Of a DNA stretch of 64,000 bases, positions 1-8,128 are shown one piece after another. A program made the translations under genes and the position numbers. The notes under the pieces are model-generated. The model did not search any database. It was not told the DNA's origin and saw nothing but the letters and a program-made list of their open reading frames with translations. The DNA is from Geodermatophilus poikilotrophus (lineage in GTDB: Bacteria > Actinomycetota > Actinomycetes > Mycobacteriales > Geodermatophilaceae). The stretch is from the NCBI RefSeq assembly GCF_900111455.1, contig NZ_FOIE01000001.1, forward strand, positions 694,376 through 758,375, in the 5' to 3' direction. Every line of letters begins with the position of its first letter. The first letter of the stretch is position 1.

Positions 1-315
1 GCCCGCACCGGCCACGGCCAGCCCGGCCTTGAGCCCGCCGACCGTGCCGAAGCCCTGCTGCAGCGCGATGCGCCGTCCGCCCACCTGGGTCAGCCGGAGC
101 CCCGCGAGCAGGGTGGCCGCGATGCCACCGAACTGGGCCGGCTGGAAGCGGCTCCACGCCGAGCTGGCCACCCGGATCCGGTCGATGCCCTGGGACAGGT
201 CGCTGCCGGACTTGTTGACGCCGGCGATGCCCATCACCGCCCCGCCGAACCAGAGGGCCGAGCCGAGGTCGTGCACGGCCTGGGCCACGAAGTGGTTGTC
301 GGTGTTGCCGGTCAT
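1..315 (-). CDS. Hypothetical membrane-associated protein, C-terminus cut by window edge
   Basis: The first 105 codons of a minus-strand gene whose 3' end lies outside the window. ATG at 315 is preceded by a good GGAGG Shine-Dalgarno six bases upstream. The product starts MTGNTDNHFVAQAVHDLG and carries glycine/alanine-rich stretches (about residues 18-32, LWFGGAVMGIAG, and 83-105) that could be membrane segments around a polar stretch with VNKSGSDL. I do not recognise the family. It is a plausible conserved actinobacterial protein of unknown function, with no frameshift visible in the part seen. Confidence 0.6.
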   Translation of the reverse strand, partial: MTGNTDNHFVAQAVHDLGSALWFGGAVMGIAGVNKSGSDLSQGIDRIRVASSAWSRFQPAQFGGIAATLLAGLRLTQVGGRRIALQQGFGTVGGLKAGLAVAGAG

Positions 316-504
316 CTGTTCCTCCGGTGCATCGGGTCTCCCTCTTGAGTGGCCGCCCCTACCCGGGTCCGCGGACCGGTAACGGGCAATGCCGTGACAC
401 GCCGGAGAAAGCGGCGGGGCGGGTGGGAGCGACTCCGGCGGGGTAGGCGACGTGGCGGCCGCCGTTCGGGCAGTCGGACCGGCCTGAGCCCCGCGGAGAC
501 CACC

Positions 505-717
505 ATGACGCGCCCAGCCGTTCCCGTGTCCGAGATCGACCGAGGCATCGTCGAGGCGCACCGCGACCTCGGCGCGGCCCGGTCGGCGTTCGCGCAGTCC
601 CCGAGCGGTGCCGCGATCACCGCCTGCCAGGCGGCGGAGGCGCGGCTCAACGAGCTGCTCGACGTCCGGTTCGACCGCATGACCGCCGCCCGCCCGCCCG
701 CCGCGTCCGCGGCGTGA
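505..717 (+). CDS. Small hypothetical protein, 70 aa
   Basis: A short open frame with ATG at 505, chosen over the upstream in-frame start at 349 because the upstream part is arginine-rich, low-complexity and unlike coding sequence. The product ([20 protein letters not shown]...) is predicted mostly alpha-helical, with a regular heptad-like spacing of leucine and alanine from residue 10 to 60 and an alanine/proline tail. No domain is recognised. There is no strong Shine-Dalgarno, so it may be leaderless or not expressed. It lies between a minus-strand gene and the cold-shock gene. Confidence 0.45.
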   Translation: MTRPAVPVSEIDRGIVEAHRDLGAARSAFAQSPSGAAITACQAAEARLNELLDVRFDRMTAARPPAASAA

Positions 718-862
718 CCACTGTCCCGACGGGTGCCCGCCCGCGCGCGCGGCGGGTGGAGGAGGCTGGAGGCTGCGGCCGCGCCTCCCCGAGGGGGCAG
801 CGGGGCCGGAGGACGGTCGGTGGGACGGGCTCGCCGGCGACGAGCAGTGCAGGAGCAGTTGG

Positions 863-1783
863 ATGCCGCAGGGCACGGTGAAGTGGTTCAACGCCGAGAA
901 GGGGTTCGGGTTCATCGCACCCGACGACGGAGGGCAGGACGTCTTCGTCCACTTCTCCGCGATCGCCGACGAGGGCGGGTTCCGGACCCTCGACGAGGGC
1001 CAGCAGGTGGAGTTCGAGGCCAGCCAGGGCCAGCGCGGGCTGCAGGCGGACTCGGTGCGGCCGGTCGGCGGCGCCCCGCGACGCCAGGACGCCGGGTACG
1101 GCCAGGAGCGTGACCGCGGGCGCGACGACCGCGATCGGGGTCGCGGGCGGGACGACGACCGGGGCCGTGGACGCGACAGCGACCGCGGCCGGTCCTCGTC
1201 GCGGGCCGGGCGCAGCACCGGCACGGTCACCTGGTTCGACAACGACAAGGGCTTCGGGTTCATCCAGCCCGACGAGGACGGCCCGGACGTCTTCGTGCAC
1301 TTCTCGCAGATCGCCGACAGCGGCGGCTACCGGAGCCTCGACGAGGGCCAGCGGGTCGAGTTCGACGTCACCCAGGGCCAGCGCGGGCCGCAGGCCGAGG
1401 ACGTGCGGTCCGCCGAGCGCGGCGGGGGCGGCTCCCGGGACGCCGGCCCGCGGGGCGGGTACCGCGACCGCGACTCCGGCGGGTACCGCGACCGGGACGG
1501 CGGGGGGTACCGCGACGGTGGCCGGGACGCCGGGCGCGGCGGCGGCGGCGCAGGTCGCCGTCCCTCGGGCGGTGGCCGGGCCAACGGCACGGTGAAGTGG
1601 TTCAACGCCGAGAAGGGCTTCGGGTTCATCGAGCCCGACGACGGCGGCCCGGACGTGTTCGTGCACTTCTCGGCCATCTCCGACCGCGGTGGCTTCCGCA
1701 GCCTCGACGAGGGCCAGCGGGTCGAGTTCGAGGCCAGCGAGGGCCAGCGCGGCCGGCAGGCCGACCGGGTCGACCCGGCTTGA
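863..1783 (+). CDS. Triple cold-shock-domain protein with RG-rich linkers
   Basis: 306 aa containing three full cold-shock domains at about residues 1-68, 118-183 and 242-304. Each has the RNP1-like KGFGFI (13-18, 129-134, 251-256) and RNP2-like VFVHF (27-31, 143-147, 265-269) nucleic-acid-binding motifs. Typical bacterial Csp proteins have one domain of about 67 aa. The linkers (69-117 and 184-241) are disordered and rich in Arg, Gly and Asp, with repeated RDRGRG- and GGYRD-like units resembling eukaryotic RGG boxes. AGGAG upstream of ATG supports the start. A 57-base hairpin element begins right after the stop. The likely role is RNA binding or chaperoning in the cytoplasm; the three-domain form could bind long RNA or condense with it (inference). 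Confidence 0.93.
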   Translation: MPQGTVKWFNAEKGFGFIAPDDGGQDVFVHFSAIADEGGFRTLDEGQQVEFEASQGQRGLQADSVRPVGGAPRRQDAGYGQERDRGRDDRDRGRGRDDDRGRGRDSDRGRSSSRAGRSTGTVTWFDNDKGFGFIQPDEDGPDVFVHFSQIADSGGYRSLDEGQRVEFDVTQGQRGPQAEDVRSAERGGGGSRDAGPRGGYRDRDSGGYRDRDGGGYRDGGRDAGRGGGGAGRRPSGGGRANGTVKWFNAEKGFGFIEPDDGGPDVFVHFSAISDRGGFRSLDEGQRVEFEASEGQRGRQADRVDPA

Positions 1784-1784
1784 A

Positions 1785-1841
1785 GAAGGACCCCGTCCTC
1801 CCCACCCCTGGCAAGCTCGGGGCGGTGCCCTGGACGGGGCC
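1785..1841 (+). repeat. 57-base hairpin element, copy 1
   Basis: Starts one base after the stop of the cold-shock gene. It follows the shared plan AGGA, outer arm CCCCGTCC, 6-base linker, inner arm CCCC, 10-base loop TGGCAAGCTC, inner arm GGGG, 9-base linker, outer arm GGACGGGG, CC. The inner stem differs from the other copies at both paired positions, so pairing is kept. It may act as a terminator for the cold-shock gene. Confidence 0.8.
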
Positions 1842-1891
1842 TGCGCGCCGGCGCCGCGCCCTCCGGGGTGCGGCGCCGGCGGGCCGGCCTG

Positions 1892-3268
1892 TCACAGCTG
1901 CCGGACGTCGGCCTCCACGGCCTCGAAGGCCTTGCGCGCGGCGATGAGCACCGGGTCCCAGACCGGTGAGAACGGCGGGGCGTAGGAGAGGTCGAGCGAG
2001 AGGATCTCGTCGACGCCCATCTCGTTCCAGATGCAGATGGCGAGGGCGTCGACGCGCTTGGCCGCCGCCTCCCGGCCGACGACCTGCGCGCCGAGGAGCC
2101 GGCCGCTGCGCCGCTCGGCGATCATCTTCAGCCGGATCGGCTGCGCGCCCGGGAAGTAGCCGGCCTTGGTCGTCGAGTCGACGACGGCGGTGACGAACTG
2201 GTATCCGGCCGCCTCGGCCTCGGCGGTGGACAGCCCGGTGCGGGCGGCCTCCAGCTCGCAGATGCGGGTGATCGCGGTGCCGATGACACCGGGGAAGGTG
2301 GCGTAACCGCCGCCGATGTTGATGCCCGCCACCCGGCCCTGCTTGTTGGCGTGCGTGCCCAGGGCGACGACGACCCGCTGGCCGGAGAGCCGGTGCACCG
2401 ACTCGACGCAGTCGCCGGCCGCCCAGACCCCCTCCACCTGGGTGCGCATCCCCGCGTCGACGGCGATGCCGCCGGAGACGCCGAGCGGGATGCCGGCCTC
2501 CTCGGCGAGCCGGACCGCCGGGCGCACGCCCAGGCCGAGCACCACCAGGTCGGCGGGCAGCTTCCGGCCGCTGGCGGTCACCACCGCGCGGGCCCGGCCG
2601 CCGGCGTCGGTCTCGATCGCCGCGACGGCGTCGGAGAGGACCAGTTCGATGTCCTCCTTGCGCACGGCCTCGGCGATGAACTCGCCGACGTCGGGGTCGA
2701 AGGTGCCGACCGGGGTCGCGGACATGTCGACGACGGTCACGTCGAGCCCGCGGATCCGGCAGGCCTCGGCGATCTCCAGGCCGATGTAACCGCCACCGAC
2801 GACGACCACGCGCCGCACGTCCCCGCCGTCGAGCGCGGCCCTCAGCGCCGCGCCGTCGTCGAGTGTCTGCACGCCGTGGACGCCGGTCGAGTCGATGCCG
2901 GGCACCGGCGGCCGCATCGGGACGCTGCCGGTGGCGTACACGAGGTCGTCGAACGGCTCGACGCCGCCGTCCCCGCCGGCGAGGTCCCGCCAGGAGACGA
3001 CGCGGCGGTCCAGGTCGATGCCGACGACCTCGGTCCGCATCCGGACGTCGATGCCCATCGCGCGGTGCTGCTCGGGCGTGCGGGCGACCAGGTCGGCCTC
3101 ACGCTCGACGGTGCCGCTGATCCAGAACGGGATGCCGCACGCCGAGTACGACGTCGCCCGGCCCCGCTCGAACACCACGACGTCCAGGTCGGGACGCCGC
3201 TTCTTCGCCTGCGCCGCGGCGCTGCCGCCCGCGGCGTCCCCACCGATCACGACCACGCGTCTGCCCAC
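1892..3268 (-). CDS. FAD-dependent disulfide reductase, CoA-disulfide reductase / NADH oxidase type
   Basis: 458 aa from GTG at 3268. Family: pyridine nucleotide-disulfide oxidoreductases of the CoADR/Nox/persulfide-reductase class, which use one active-site cysteine. The sequence shows an FAD-binding VVVIGGDAAGG (residues 5-15), the single cysteine C44 in SACGIPF exactly where CoADR keeps it, an NAD(P)-binding GGGYIGLE near residue 160, the FAD-distal WAAGDC motif, and the C-terminal dimer-interface YAPPFSPVWDP with the conserved tyrosine. It probably reduces CoA disulfide, persulfides or oxygen with NAD(P)H in the cytosol. The start is supported by a TAGCGT -10 box seven bases upstream (leaderless); the longer frame to 3328 would run through this promoter. 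The exact substrate is not determinable. Confidence 0.88.
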   Translation of the reverse strand: MGRRVVVIGGDAAGGSAAAQAKKRRPDLDVVVFERGRATSYSACGIPFWISGTVEREADLVARTPEQHRAMGIDVRMRTEVVGIDLDRRVVSWRDLAGGDGGVEPFDDLVYATGSVPMRPPVPGIDSTGVHGVQTLDDGAALRAALDGGDVRRVVVVGGGYIGLEIAEACRIRGLDVTVVDMSATPVGTFDPDVGEFIAEAVRKEDIELVLSDAVAAIETDAGGRARAVVTASGRKLPADLVVLGLGVRPAVRLAEEAGIPLGVSGGIAVDAGMRTQVEGVWAAGDCVESVHRLSGQRVVVALGTHANKQGRVAGINIGGGYATFPGVIGTAITRICELEAARTGLSTAEAEAAGYQFVTAVVDSTTKAGYFPGAQPIRLKMIAERRSGRLLGAQVVGREAAAKRVDALAICIWNEMGVDEILSLDLSYAPPFSPVWDPVLIAARKAFEAVEADVRQL

Positions 3269-3340
3269 GTCCCGGACGCTAGGGGACCCGGTGCGCGTCC
3301 GCCGGTCCACGGTGCGGCGCCCCGGCACTAGCGTCGGTCC
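3269..3340. promoter_or_regulatory. Divergent pair of leaderless promoters
   Basis: Two identical -10 boxes, TAGCGT, face away from each other. The one on the minus strand (about 3275-3280) ends seven bases before the GTG of the flavoenzyme. The one on the plus strand (3329-3334) ends six bases before the ATG of the proline-rich peptide. With this spacing the mRNAs should start at or next to the start codon. Confidence 0.65.
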
Positions 3341-3490
3341 ATGACCGTCCCGCCACCTCCCGGTCCACAGCCGCCGTCGCCGACGCCGTCGCCCGTGGAC
3401 CCCGTCCCGCCGCCGGAGCCCGCCCCGTTCCCCGTGCCGGGTCCCACCGACCCCTCGGCGCCGCCGCCGTCCGGCCCCCAGCCGGTCTGA
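3341..3490 (+). CDS. Proline-rich small protein, 49 aa
   Basis: A 49-residue frame from ATG at 3341 to TGA at 3488-3490. About half of its residues are proline, with serine, valine and acidic residues between. No signal peptide, cysteine or known domain is visible. The start is supported by a TAGCGT -10 box six bases upstream on the same strand, which makes it a leaderless gene divergent from the flavoenzyme. Function unknown; a disordered tether or binding peptide is possible. The proline codons are mostly CCG/CCC, as expected here, so composition alone does not prove coding. Confidence 0.5.
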   Translation: MTVPPPPGPQPPSPTPSPVDPVPPPEPAPFPVPGPTDPSAPPPSGPQPV

Positions 3491-3733
3491 GGCTCCCCGG
3501 CGCGGTCGTCGCCGGGCAGCGGCTCGCCGGCGTGCCCGGCGGACCCGGGCTGCGGGCCGCCCCGCGAGAGCCGCTGCCGGCCGCCGCGGTCAGCGGACGG
3601 CCGTTCCGGTCGCTGGTGTGCCCGGCGGTCCCTCCGTCCCTGCTCCGCCACGCGGCAGGGGGTCCTGGCAGGGTCGTCCCGACGCCGTCGTCCGCACGAG
3701 GGCCCGGCGGACCGGAGCGGGGAGGACGGCGAC

Positions 3734-4414
3734 GTGGTGGGCGGCGGAGACGGTGCTGCGGGGCAGGGCAGGAGCTGGCGGGACGGGCTGCGCGACGGCG
3801 CTCCGTACGGCGCCGCGGCGTTCGTGCTGGCGGTGTCCTTCGGGGTGGTGGCCACCGACGCCGGGATGCCCGAGGTCGCCGCGATCGTGATGTCGGCGCT
3901 CGTCTACTCGGGCTCGGGGCAGCTCGCCGCGCTGGGCATCGTCGGCTCCGGCGGGGGCGTCGGGGCGGCGGTCGGGGCCGCCACCCTGGTCAGCTCCCGG
4001 TTCCTGCCGATGGGCTTCGCGCTCGGGCCCTCGTTGCGCGGCAGCCGGCTGCGCCGGGCGCTGGAGGGCCAGGCGACGGTGGACGCGTCCTGGGCGATGG
4101 CCGCCCGCGGCGACGGCCGGTACGACCGCGAGTACCTCTTCGGCCACTCCGCGGCGCAGTACGTCCCCTGGGTGGCCGGCACGGTCGTCGGGGTCTTCGT
4201 GCCGGTGCTCGACACCCGCGCCCTCGGCCTGGACGCCGTCTTCCCGGCGTTCTTCCTCGCACTCCTCGCGGCGGAGGTCAGCGACCGGCTGCGACTCGGC
4301 GTGGCCCTGGCCGGCGGCGGGGTCGCGCTCGCCCTCGTGCCGGTCGCCCCGCCGGGCCTGCCGGTCCTGGCCGCCGGCGCCGTGGCCCTCGTCGGGCTGC
4401 GGAGGCCGCGGTGA
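3734..4414 (+). CDS. azlC: AzlC-family branched-chain amino acid exporter subunit
   Basis: 226 aa, GTG start behind a GGGGAGG Shine-Dalgarno. AzlC is the large subunit of the AzlCD exporter of branched-chain amino acids and analogues in the inner membrane. The family-typical first segment RDGAPYGAAAFVLAVSFGVV is followed by the conserved ALVYSGSGQLAAL motif, LVSSRFLPMGFALGP and a FGHSAAQYVPWV region; about five to six membrane helices are expected. The stop overlaps the start of azlD as GTGA, so the pair is translationally coupled. The first 13 residues are poorly conserved and the true start could lie a few codons downstream. Confidence 0.92.
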   Translation: MVGGGDGAAGQGRSWRDGLRDGAPYGAAAFVLAVSFGVVATDAGMPEVAAIVMSALVYSGSGQLAALGIVGSGGGVGAAVGAATLVSSRFLPMGFALGPSLRGSRLRRALEGQATVDASWAMAARGDGRYDREYLFGHSAAQYVPWVAGTVVGVFVPVLDTRALGLDAVFPAFFLALLAAEVSDRLRLGVALAGGGVALALVPVAPPGLPVLAAGAVALVGLRRPR

Positions 4415-4731
4415 ACCCGTCGAGCTGGTGGCTGCTCATCGGCCTGTGCGTGCTGACGACCGCACTCACCCGTGGAGCCGGCCCGGCCGCGACCGGCGGG
4501 CGGGAGCTCCCCGCGCCCGCCGTGCGGGTCGTCGTCCTGCTGTCCTCGGCGCTGCTGGCCGCGCTCGTCGTCACCTCCGCGCTGGCGGACGGCACCGCGC
4601 TGCGCGTCGGCGCCGACACCGCCGGCGTGGCCACCGCCGGCCTGCTGCTGTGGCGGCGGGCGCACCTGCTCGTCGTCGTCCTGGGCGCCGCCGCGGTCAC
4701 CGCCGGCCTGCGCGCCCTCGGCGTGGACTGA
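4411..4731 (+). CDS. azlD: AzlD-family branched-chain amino acid exporter subunit
   Basis: 106 aa from the GTG at 4411 that overlaps the azlC stop. AzlD is the small partner with four membrane helices, and the hydrophobic blocks WWLLIGLCVLTTALTR, VVVLLSSALLAALVV, TAGLLLWRR and HLLVVVLGAAAVTAGL fit this. It works with AzlC to export branched-chain amino acids. Its stop codon is the first arm of a hairpin whose other arm holds the stop of the convergent HxlR gene. Confidence 0.9.
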   Translation: MNPSSWWLLIGLCVLTTALTRGAGPAATGGRELPAPAVRVVVLLSSALLAALVVTSALADGTALRVGADTAGVATAGLLLWRRAHLLVVVLGAAAVTAGLRALGVD

Positions 4732-4749
4732 GCCGAGCGGCCCGGCTCA
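4729..4749. terminator. Bidirectional hairpin holding both stop codons
   Basis: Arms TGAGCCG (4729-4735) and CGGCTCA (4743-4749) around a seven-base loop. The first TGA is the azlD stop and the last TCA is the HxlR stop read on the minus strand, so one palindrome ends both convergent genes and may terminate both transcripts. Confidence 0.5.
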
Positions 4750-5205
4750 GGCCCGAGCGCCCCGGGGCACCGGCCGGACGTCGCGGGCCCCGGAGAGCTC
4801 GTGGCCGGCGTCGCAGACCAGGGCCAGGTGCACCGGCTCCTCGCAGCCGCGGTGCCGCAGCTCGAGGGGGACGTCGCCGTCCTCGGCCAGGTACCTGTCC
4901 CCCCACGCCATGAGGGCGACCAGGACCGGGTGCAGGTCGATGCCCTTCTGCGTCAGCCGGTACTCGTGCCGCTGCCGCTCCCCCGGCGCCTGGTACGGGA
5001 CCCGCCGCAGGACACCCTGGTCCACGAGCGTGGCGAGCCGGTCGGTGAGCACGGCCCGGGGCGCGCCGAGCACCCGCTGGAAGTCGGCGAACCGGCGCAC
5101 GCCGAGGAACGCCTCCCGCAGCACGAGCAGGCTCCACTTCTCGCCGATGACGGCCAGCGTGCCCGCGACGGAGCAGCGCGACCGGTCCCAGGGAGCCTCG
5201 CTCAC
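4747..5205 (-). CDS. HxlR-family winged-helix regulator
   Basis: 152 aa from GTG at 5205; a TATGCT -10 box ends six bases upstream, so leaderless. HxlR proteins are dimeric winged-helix regulators, often redox- or aldehyde-responsive. The sequence has the characteristic start RSRCSVAGTLAVIGEKWSLL with an N-terminal cysteine (C11) in the position used for sensing by HypR-type members, LREAFLGVRRFADFQR, RLATLVDQGVLRR and the wing YRLTQKG. The C-terminal extension includes two more cysteines (RGCEEPV, LVCDAGH). It faces an acetyltransferase across an 82-base region with two GTTC-N7-GAAC dyads, its likely operators, which would also make it autoregulated. Confidence 0.9.
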   Translation of the reverse strand: MSEAPWDRSRCSVAGTLAVIGEKWSLLVLREAFLGVRRFADFQRVLGAPRAVLTDRLATLVDQGVLRRVPYQAPGERQRHEYRLTQKGIDLHPVLVALMAWGDRYLAEDGDVPLELRHRGCEEPVHLALVCDAGHELSGARDVRPVPRGARA

Positions 5206-5287
5206 GACACCAGCATAGCGGCTGGGTTCACTTGACGAACTACCTCGGGAGGAGCAGAGTTCGCTCAACGAACCCAGGGAGGCCGGG
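5206..5287. promoter_or_regulatory. Divergent control region with two HxlR-type operators
   Basis: Two 15-base dyads of the form GTTC-N7-GAAC lie at 5226-5240 and 5259-5273, with centres 33 bp apart (about three helical turns). The two sites are also roughly inverted copies of each other over 19 bases. They sit between the -10 box of the HxlR gene and the Shine-Dalgarno (GGGAGG) of the acetyltransferase gene. Confidence 0.7.
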
Positions 5288-5782
5288 ATGGATCTGCCCG
5301 TGACGACCAGGCCGGTGCGGCCGGACGACGGCCCGCTCTTCTGCCGGCTGTGGGACCGCCTCTCCCCCGAGACGGTCTACCGGCGCTTCCACGCGCCGCT
5401 GCGCTCCCCGCCGGCGGACGCACACCGGCTGGTCGAGGTCGACCACGACCTGCGCGAGGCGCTGGTCGCCGTCGTCGGCGGGGAGGTGGTCGGGGTGGCC
5501 CGCTACGACCGCTCCCCCGCCGACCCCGGGACCGCTGACGTCGCCGTGGTCGTCGAGGACGCCTGGCAGGGCGTCGGCGTCGGCCGGCAGCTGCTCGGCG
5601 AGCTCACCCAGCTGGCCGCCCGTCGCGGCGTCCGCAGCCTCACCGCCGACGTCCAGGCCGACAACGACCGGGTGGTCGGGCTGGTCCGGCGGCTGCTGCC
5701 CGGCGCCGTCCTCACCTCCCGGCACGGCGTCTACGCCGTGCAGAGCCCGGTGCCCGGTGCTGCCGCACCGGTCGCCGCCTGA
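5288..5782 (+). CDS. GNAT-family N-acetyltransferase
   Basis: 164 aa, ATG behind GGGAGG. GNAT fold enzymes transfer an acyl group from CoA to an amine. An N-terminal segment RPVRPDDGPLFCRLWDRLSPETVYRRF resembles the GNAT domains of protein acetyltransferases. The acetyl-CoA binding region AVVVEDAWQGVGVGRQLLGELTQLAARRGV has the Q/RxxGxG/A-like loop (QGVGVGRQ), followed by ADVQADNDRVVGLVRRL. The position opposite an HxlR gene suggests induction by its signal. The target (protein lysine or small molecule) is unknown. Confidence 0.85.
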   Translation: MDLPVTTRPVRPDDGPLFCRLWDRLSPETVYRRFHAPLRSPPADAHRLVEVDHDLREALVAVVGGEVVGVARYDRSPADPGTADVAVVVEDAWQGVGVGRQLLGELTQLAARRGVRSLTADVQADNDRVVGLVRRLLPGAVLTSRHGVYAVQSPVPGAAAPVAA

Positions 5783-5800
5783 CCTGCGAGAGGAAGCACC

Positions 5801-5941
5801 ATGTCCCTGCGCACCAGCTTCGCCGCGCACCGCCGCACCCGCGCCCGCCTGCGCGAGGAGCGCGCCTTCGAGCGGCTGCTCGCCCGGGCCCCGACCGTCG
5901 AGTCCGCGCACGAGCTGCGCGCCCTCGCCACCCGCCGCTGA
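5801..5941 (+). CDS. Small basic protein, 46 aa
   Basis: ATG at 5801, 18 bases after the acetyltransferase stop and preceded by GAGAGGAAG. The 46-residue product is a single arginine-rich helix candidate (MSLRTSFAAHRRTRARLREE, then AFERLLARAPTVESAHELRA) with alternating charged and hydrophobic positions. It is probably co-transcribed with the acetyltransferase. No known family; nucleic-acid or membrane-surface binding is conceivable from charge alone. Confidence 0.55.
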   Translation: MSLRTSFAAHRRTRARLREERAFERLLARAPTVESAHELRALATRR

Positions 5942-5950
5942 CAGCCGCGG

Positions 5951-6460
5951 TCAGCCGGCCGGCGGCCGCAGCTGCCCGTAGAGGCGGGCGAGGTCGGGCA
6001 GCTGGTGGTGGGCGTTCAGCCCGCTCGGGTTGGGCACCACCCAGGTCGCCGCGCCGCCGACCCGCTCGGGCTGCAGCCCGGTGCCCGCGCGCGGCCGGTC
6101 GAAGCCGAGCCGGTAGGCCGTGATGCCGAGGACGGCGAGCACCCGCGGCCGGTAGCGCGCGACCAGCTCGCCCAGGGCTCCGGCTCCGGCCCGCAGCTCC
6201 TCGGGGGAGAGCTCGGCTGCGGTCCGGGTGGGCCGGTCCACCACGTTGGTCACGCCGAGGCCGTACTGCAGCAGGTCCATGTCCTCCTCGGGCCGCATCA
6301 GCCGCGGGGTGAGGCCCGCCCGGTGCAGCGCCGGCCAGAAGCGGTTGCCCGGCCGGGCGAAGTGGTGCCCGCGCTCGGCCGACGTCAGCGACGGGTTGAT
6401 CCCGCAGAAGAGGACGTCGAGGCCGGGGGCGATGACGTCGCGCAGCGGCTTGCCCGGCAC
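5951..6460 (-). CDS. mug: Mug/TDG-type mismatch-specific uracil-DNA glycosylase
   Basis: 169 aa from GTG at 6460, with TACCCT seven bases upstream (leaderless). Mug enzymes remove uracil or thymine mispaired with guanine and etheno-cytosine. Visible motifs are the catalytic-loop FCGINPSLTSAERGHHF with the GINP signature, RPGNRFW, GLGVTNVVDRPT, and the intercalation motif VVPNPSGLNAHH near the C-terminus. The length fits the family (about 165-170 aa). A much longer frame continues upstream only because this GC-rich DNA lacks stops. Convergent with the 46-aa gene. Confidence 0.92.
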   Translation of the reverse strand: MPGKPLRDVIAPGLDVLFCGINPSLTSAERGHHFARPGNRFWPALHRAGLTPRLMRPEEDMDLLQYGLGVTNVVDRPTRTAAELSPEELRAGAGALGELVARYRPRVLAVLGITAYRLGFDRPRAGTGLQPERVGGAATWVVPNPSGLNAHHQLPDLARLYGQLRPPAG

Positions 6461-6499
6461 GGCGGCGAGGGTAGCCGGGGACGGCGCACACTGGCCGGC

Positions 6500-8128
6500 A
6501 TGACCGAGGGCGCCGACGCGGCCTTCCGCCGCTTCGTCGCCGCCGAGCGCGACGGCCTCCTCGCCGAGGCCCTCCGGCTGACCGGCGACCCGGACCGGGC
6601 CGAGGACGCCGTCCAGCGCGCGCTGGCCCGCACCCGGCTGCACTGGGGACGACGCGGCGCCGACCCCGCGACGACCGCCGCCGACGCGCTGCACGACGCG
6701 GCCACGGGGGAGGACGGCGGACAGGTCCTCGAGTCGCTCGACGACCGACGACCACCGGCGCCCCCTCCGCCCGCGCACTGGCGGCTGGACGCCGACGCGG
6801 CCGCCACCGACGCCCTCGGCCGCGCCCGCCGGCAGCGCCGGGTCCGCACCGCCGGGCTCGCCGCCGCGGCCGCCGCCACCGTGGCGGTGGCCGCCCTGGT
6901 GGTCCCGCAGCCGGGTCCGGAGCCGCGCGACGCCGGGGGCGCCCCGCAGCCGGCCGCCGACGTCCCGGTGCTGACCGAGCCCACCCGCGGCACGCTCGCC
7001 GGGGACACCGCGTTCGTCGAGGCCGCCCGCCGCGCCGACTGGGGCCCGCTGACCCCGCCGCCGGTCGAGGAGCGCCGCGTCGTCCTCGCCACCGACACCC
7101 CCGACGGCCGCGTCGTCCTGCTCGCCGGCACGGTCGACGAGGACGTCCGCGGCGTCTGGCTCACCGGCCCGGTGGGCGCACCGCCCGAGCAGCTCACCCG
7201 CTCCGTCCCCCAGGACCTCGGCCCGTACCGGCCGGCGTCGCTGCTGGTCGGCGGCCCCGGCCCGGCGACCCTCGTCGTCGTCACCGCCCCCGGCGACGAG
7301 GTCGAGGTCTCCCCGCGGCTGCAGGTCGGCCCGCGCGGCACGGTCGACCGCAGCTACGAGCCGGTCCCGGCCGACGGCGGCCTCGCGGTCACCGGGGTCC
7401 GGACCACGACCGCCGGAGCCGGCACCAGCGTCCGCGTGCTGCGCGACGGGCAGCCGGTGTACCGCGCCGGCGTCACCGCCCCCTCCCTCCCCACCGGAGC
7501 CGCGCCCGGCCTCCCGGCCGGTCCCGCGGAGGTCCCGCCGCTGGAGCCGCTGCGCCCGGCGTCCGCCCGCCCCGCCGAGCGGCTGGTCACCGAGGCGCTG
7601 ACCGACATCGCCGTCCCGCTGGGCGCCGAGCCCGCCGACCTGCAGCCGCAGCTGCTCTGGGCGGGCACCCTGCCGATGCCCGAGGTGCCGGGCAGCGCCG
7701 CCGTCGTCGTCGGCCGCAGCCCCGGCGGCGGGCTGGTCGTCACCACGTGGGCCGGCCAGCTCGGCGCCACCGGCGCCGGCCGCACCGTGCCCTGCGGCGT
7801 GCACACCCCGCCGGGGACGACGGACGTCGCCGGGCTCGTGGTGGCGCGGGTGTGCGACCTCTCCTCGCCCGAGAGCGAACCCTCGGACGCCGGCCGCTGG
7901 CTGGTCGTCACCGCGCCCGCCCCCGCCGCGGCCGCCGCCGTCCTCGACGAGCACGGCGGCCTGCTCGCGACCGTCCCGCTGCCCGACGGCGGCGGGGTCG
8001 CCCTCCTCCCGACCGGGGCGCGGGACGTGCGCACCCTCGACGCCGCCGGGCGGGCGCTCACCGAGGTGCCGGTCAGCGCGATCGCCACCGAGCCGTTCGG
8101 GGACTACGGCTCCGGCGAGGTCCGCTAG
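6500..8128 (+). CDS. Membrane-anchored protein with N-terminal sigma-factor region-2-like segment
   Basis: 542 aa from ATG at 6500; a CACACT box seven bases upstream suggests a leaderless start. Residues 5-52 ([20 protein letters not shown]... then [20 protein letters not shown]) match the region-2 helices of SigE-type ECF sigma factors from memory, but no region 4 follows. A proline-rich spacer and a basic stretch lead to one hydrophobic helix at about 115-132 ([17 protein letters not shown]), then some 400 residues of predicted extracytoplasmic beta-rich sequence with a cysteine pair (VPCGVH, ARVCDL). It looks like a sigma-like cytoplasmic sensor of ancestral origin attached to an exported domain. 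Function unknown. Confidence 0.75.
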   Translation: MTEGADAAFRRFVAAERDGLLAEALRLTGDPDRAEDAVQRALARTRLHWGRRGADPATTAADALHDAATGEDGGQVLESLDDRRPPAPPPPAHWRLDADAAATDALGRARRQRRVRTAGLAAAAAATVAVAALVVPQPGPEPRDAGGAPQPAADVPVLTEPTRGTLAGDTAFVEAARRADWGPLTPPPVEERRVVLATDTPDGRVVLLAGTVDEDVRGVWLTGPVGAPPEQLTRSVPQDLGPYRPASLLVGGPGPATLVVVTAPGDEVEVSPRLQVGPRGTVDRSYEPVPADGGLAVTGVRTTTAGAGTSVRVLRDGQPVYRAGVTAPSLPTGAAPGLPAGPAEVPPLEPLRPASARPAERLVTEALTDIAVPLGAEPADLQPQLLWAGTLPMPEVPGSAAVVVGRSPGGGLVVTTWAGQLGATGAGRTVPCGVHTPPGTTDVAGLVVARVCDLSSPESEPSDAGRWLVVTAPAPAAAAAVLDEHGGLLATVPLPDGGGVALLPTGARDVRTLDAAGRALTEVPVSAIATEPFGDYGSGEVR

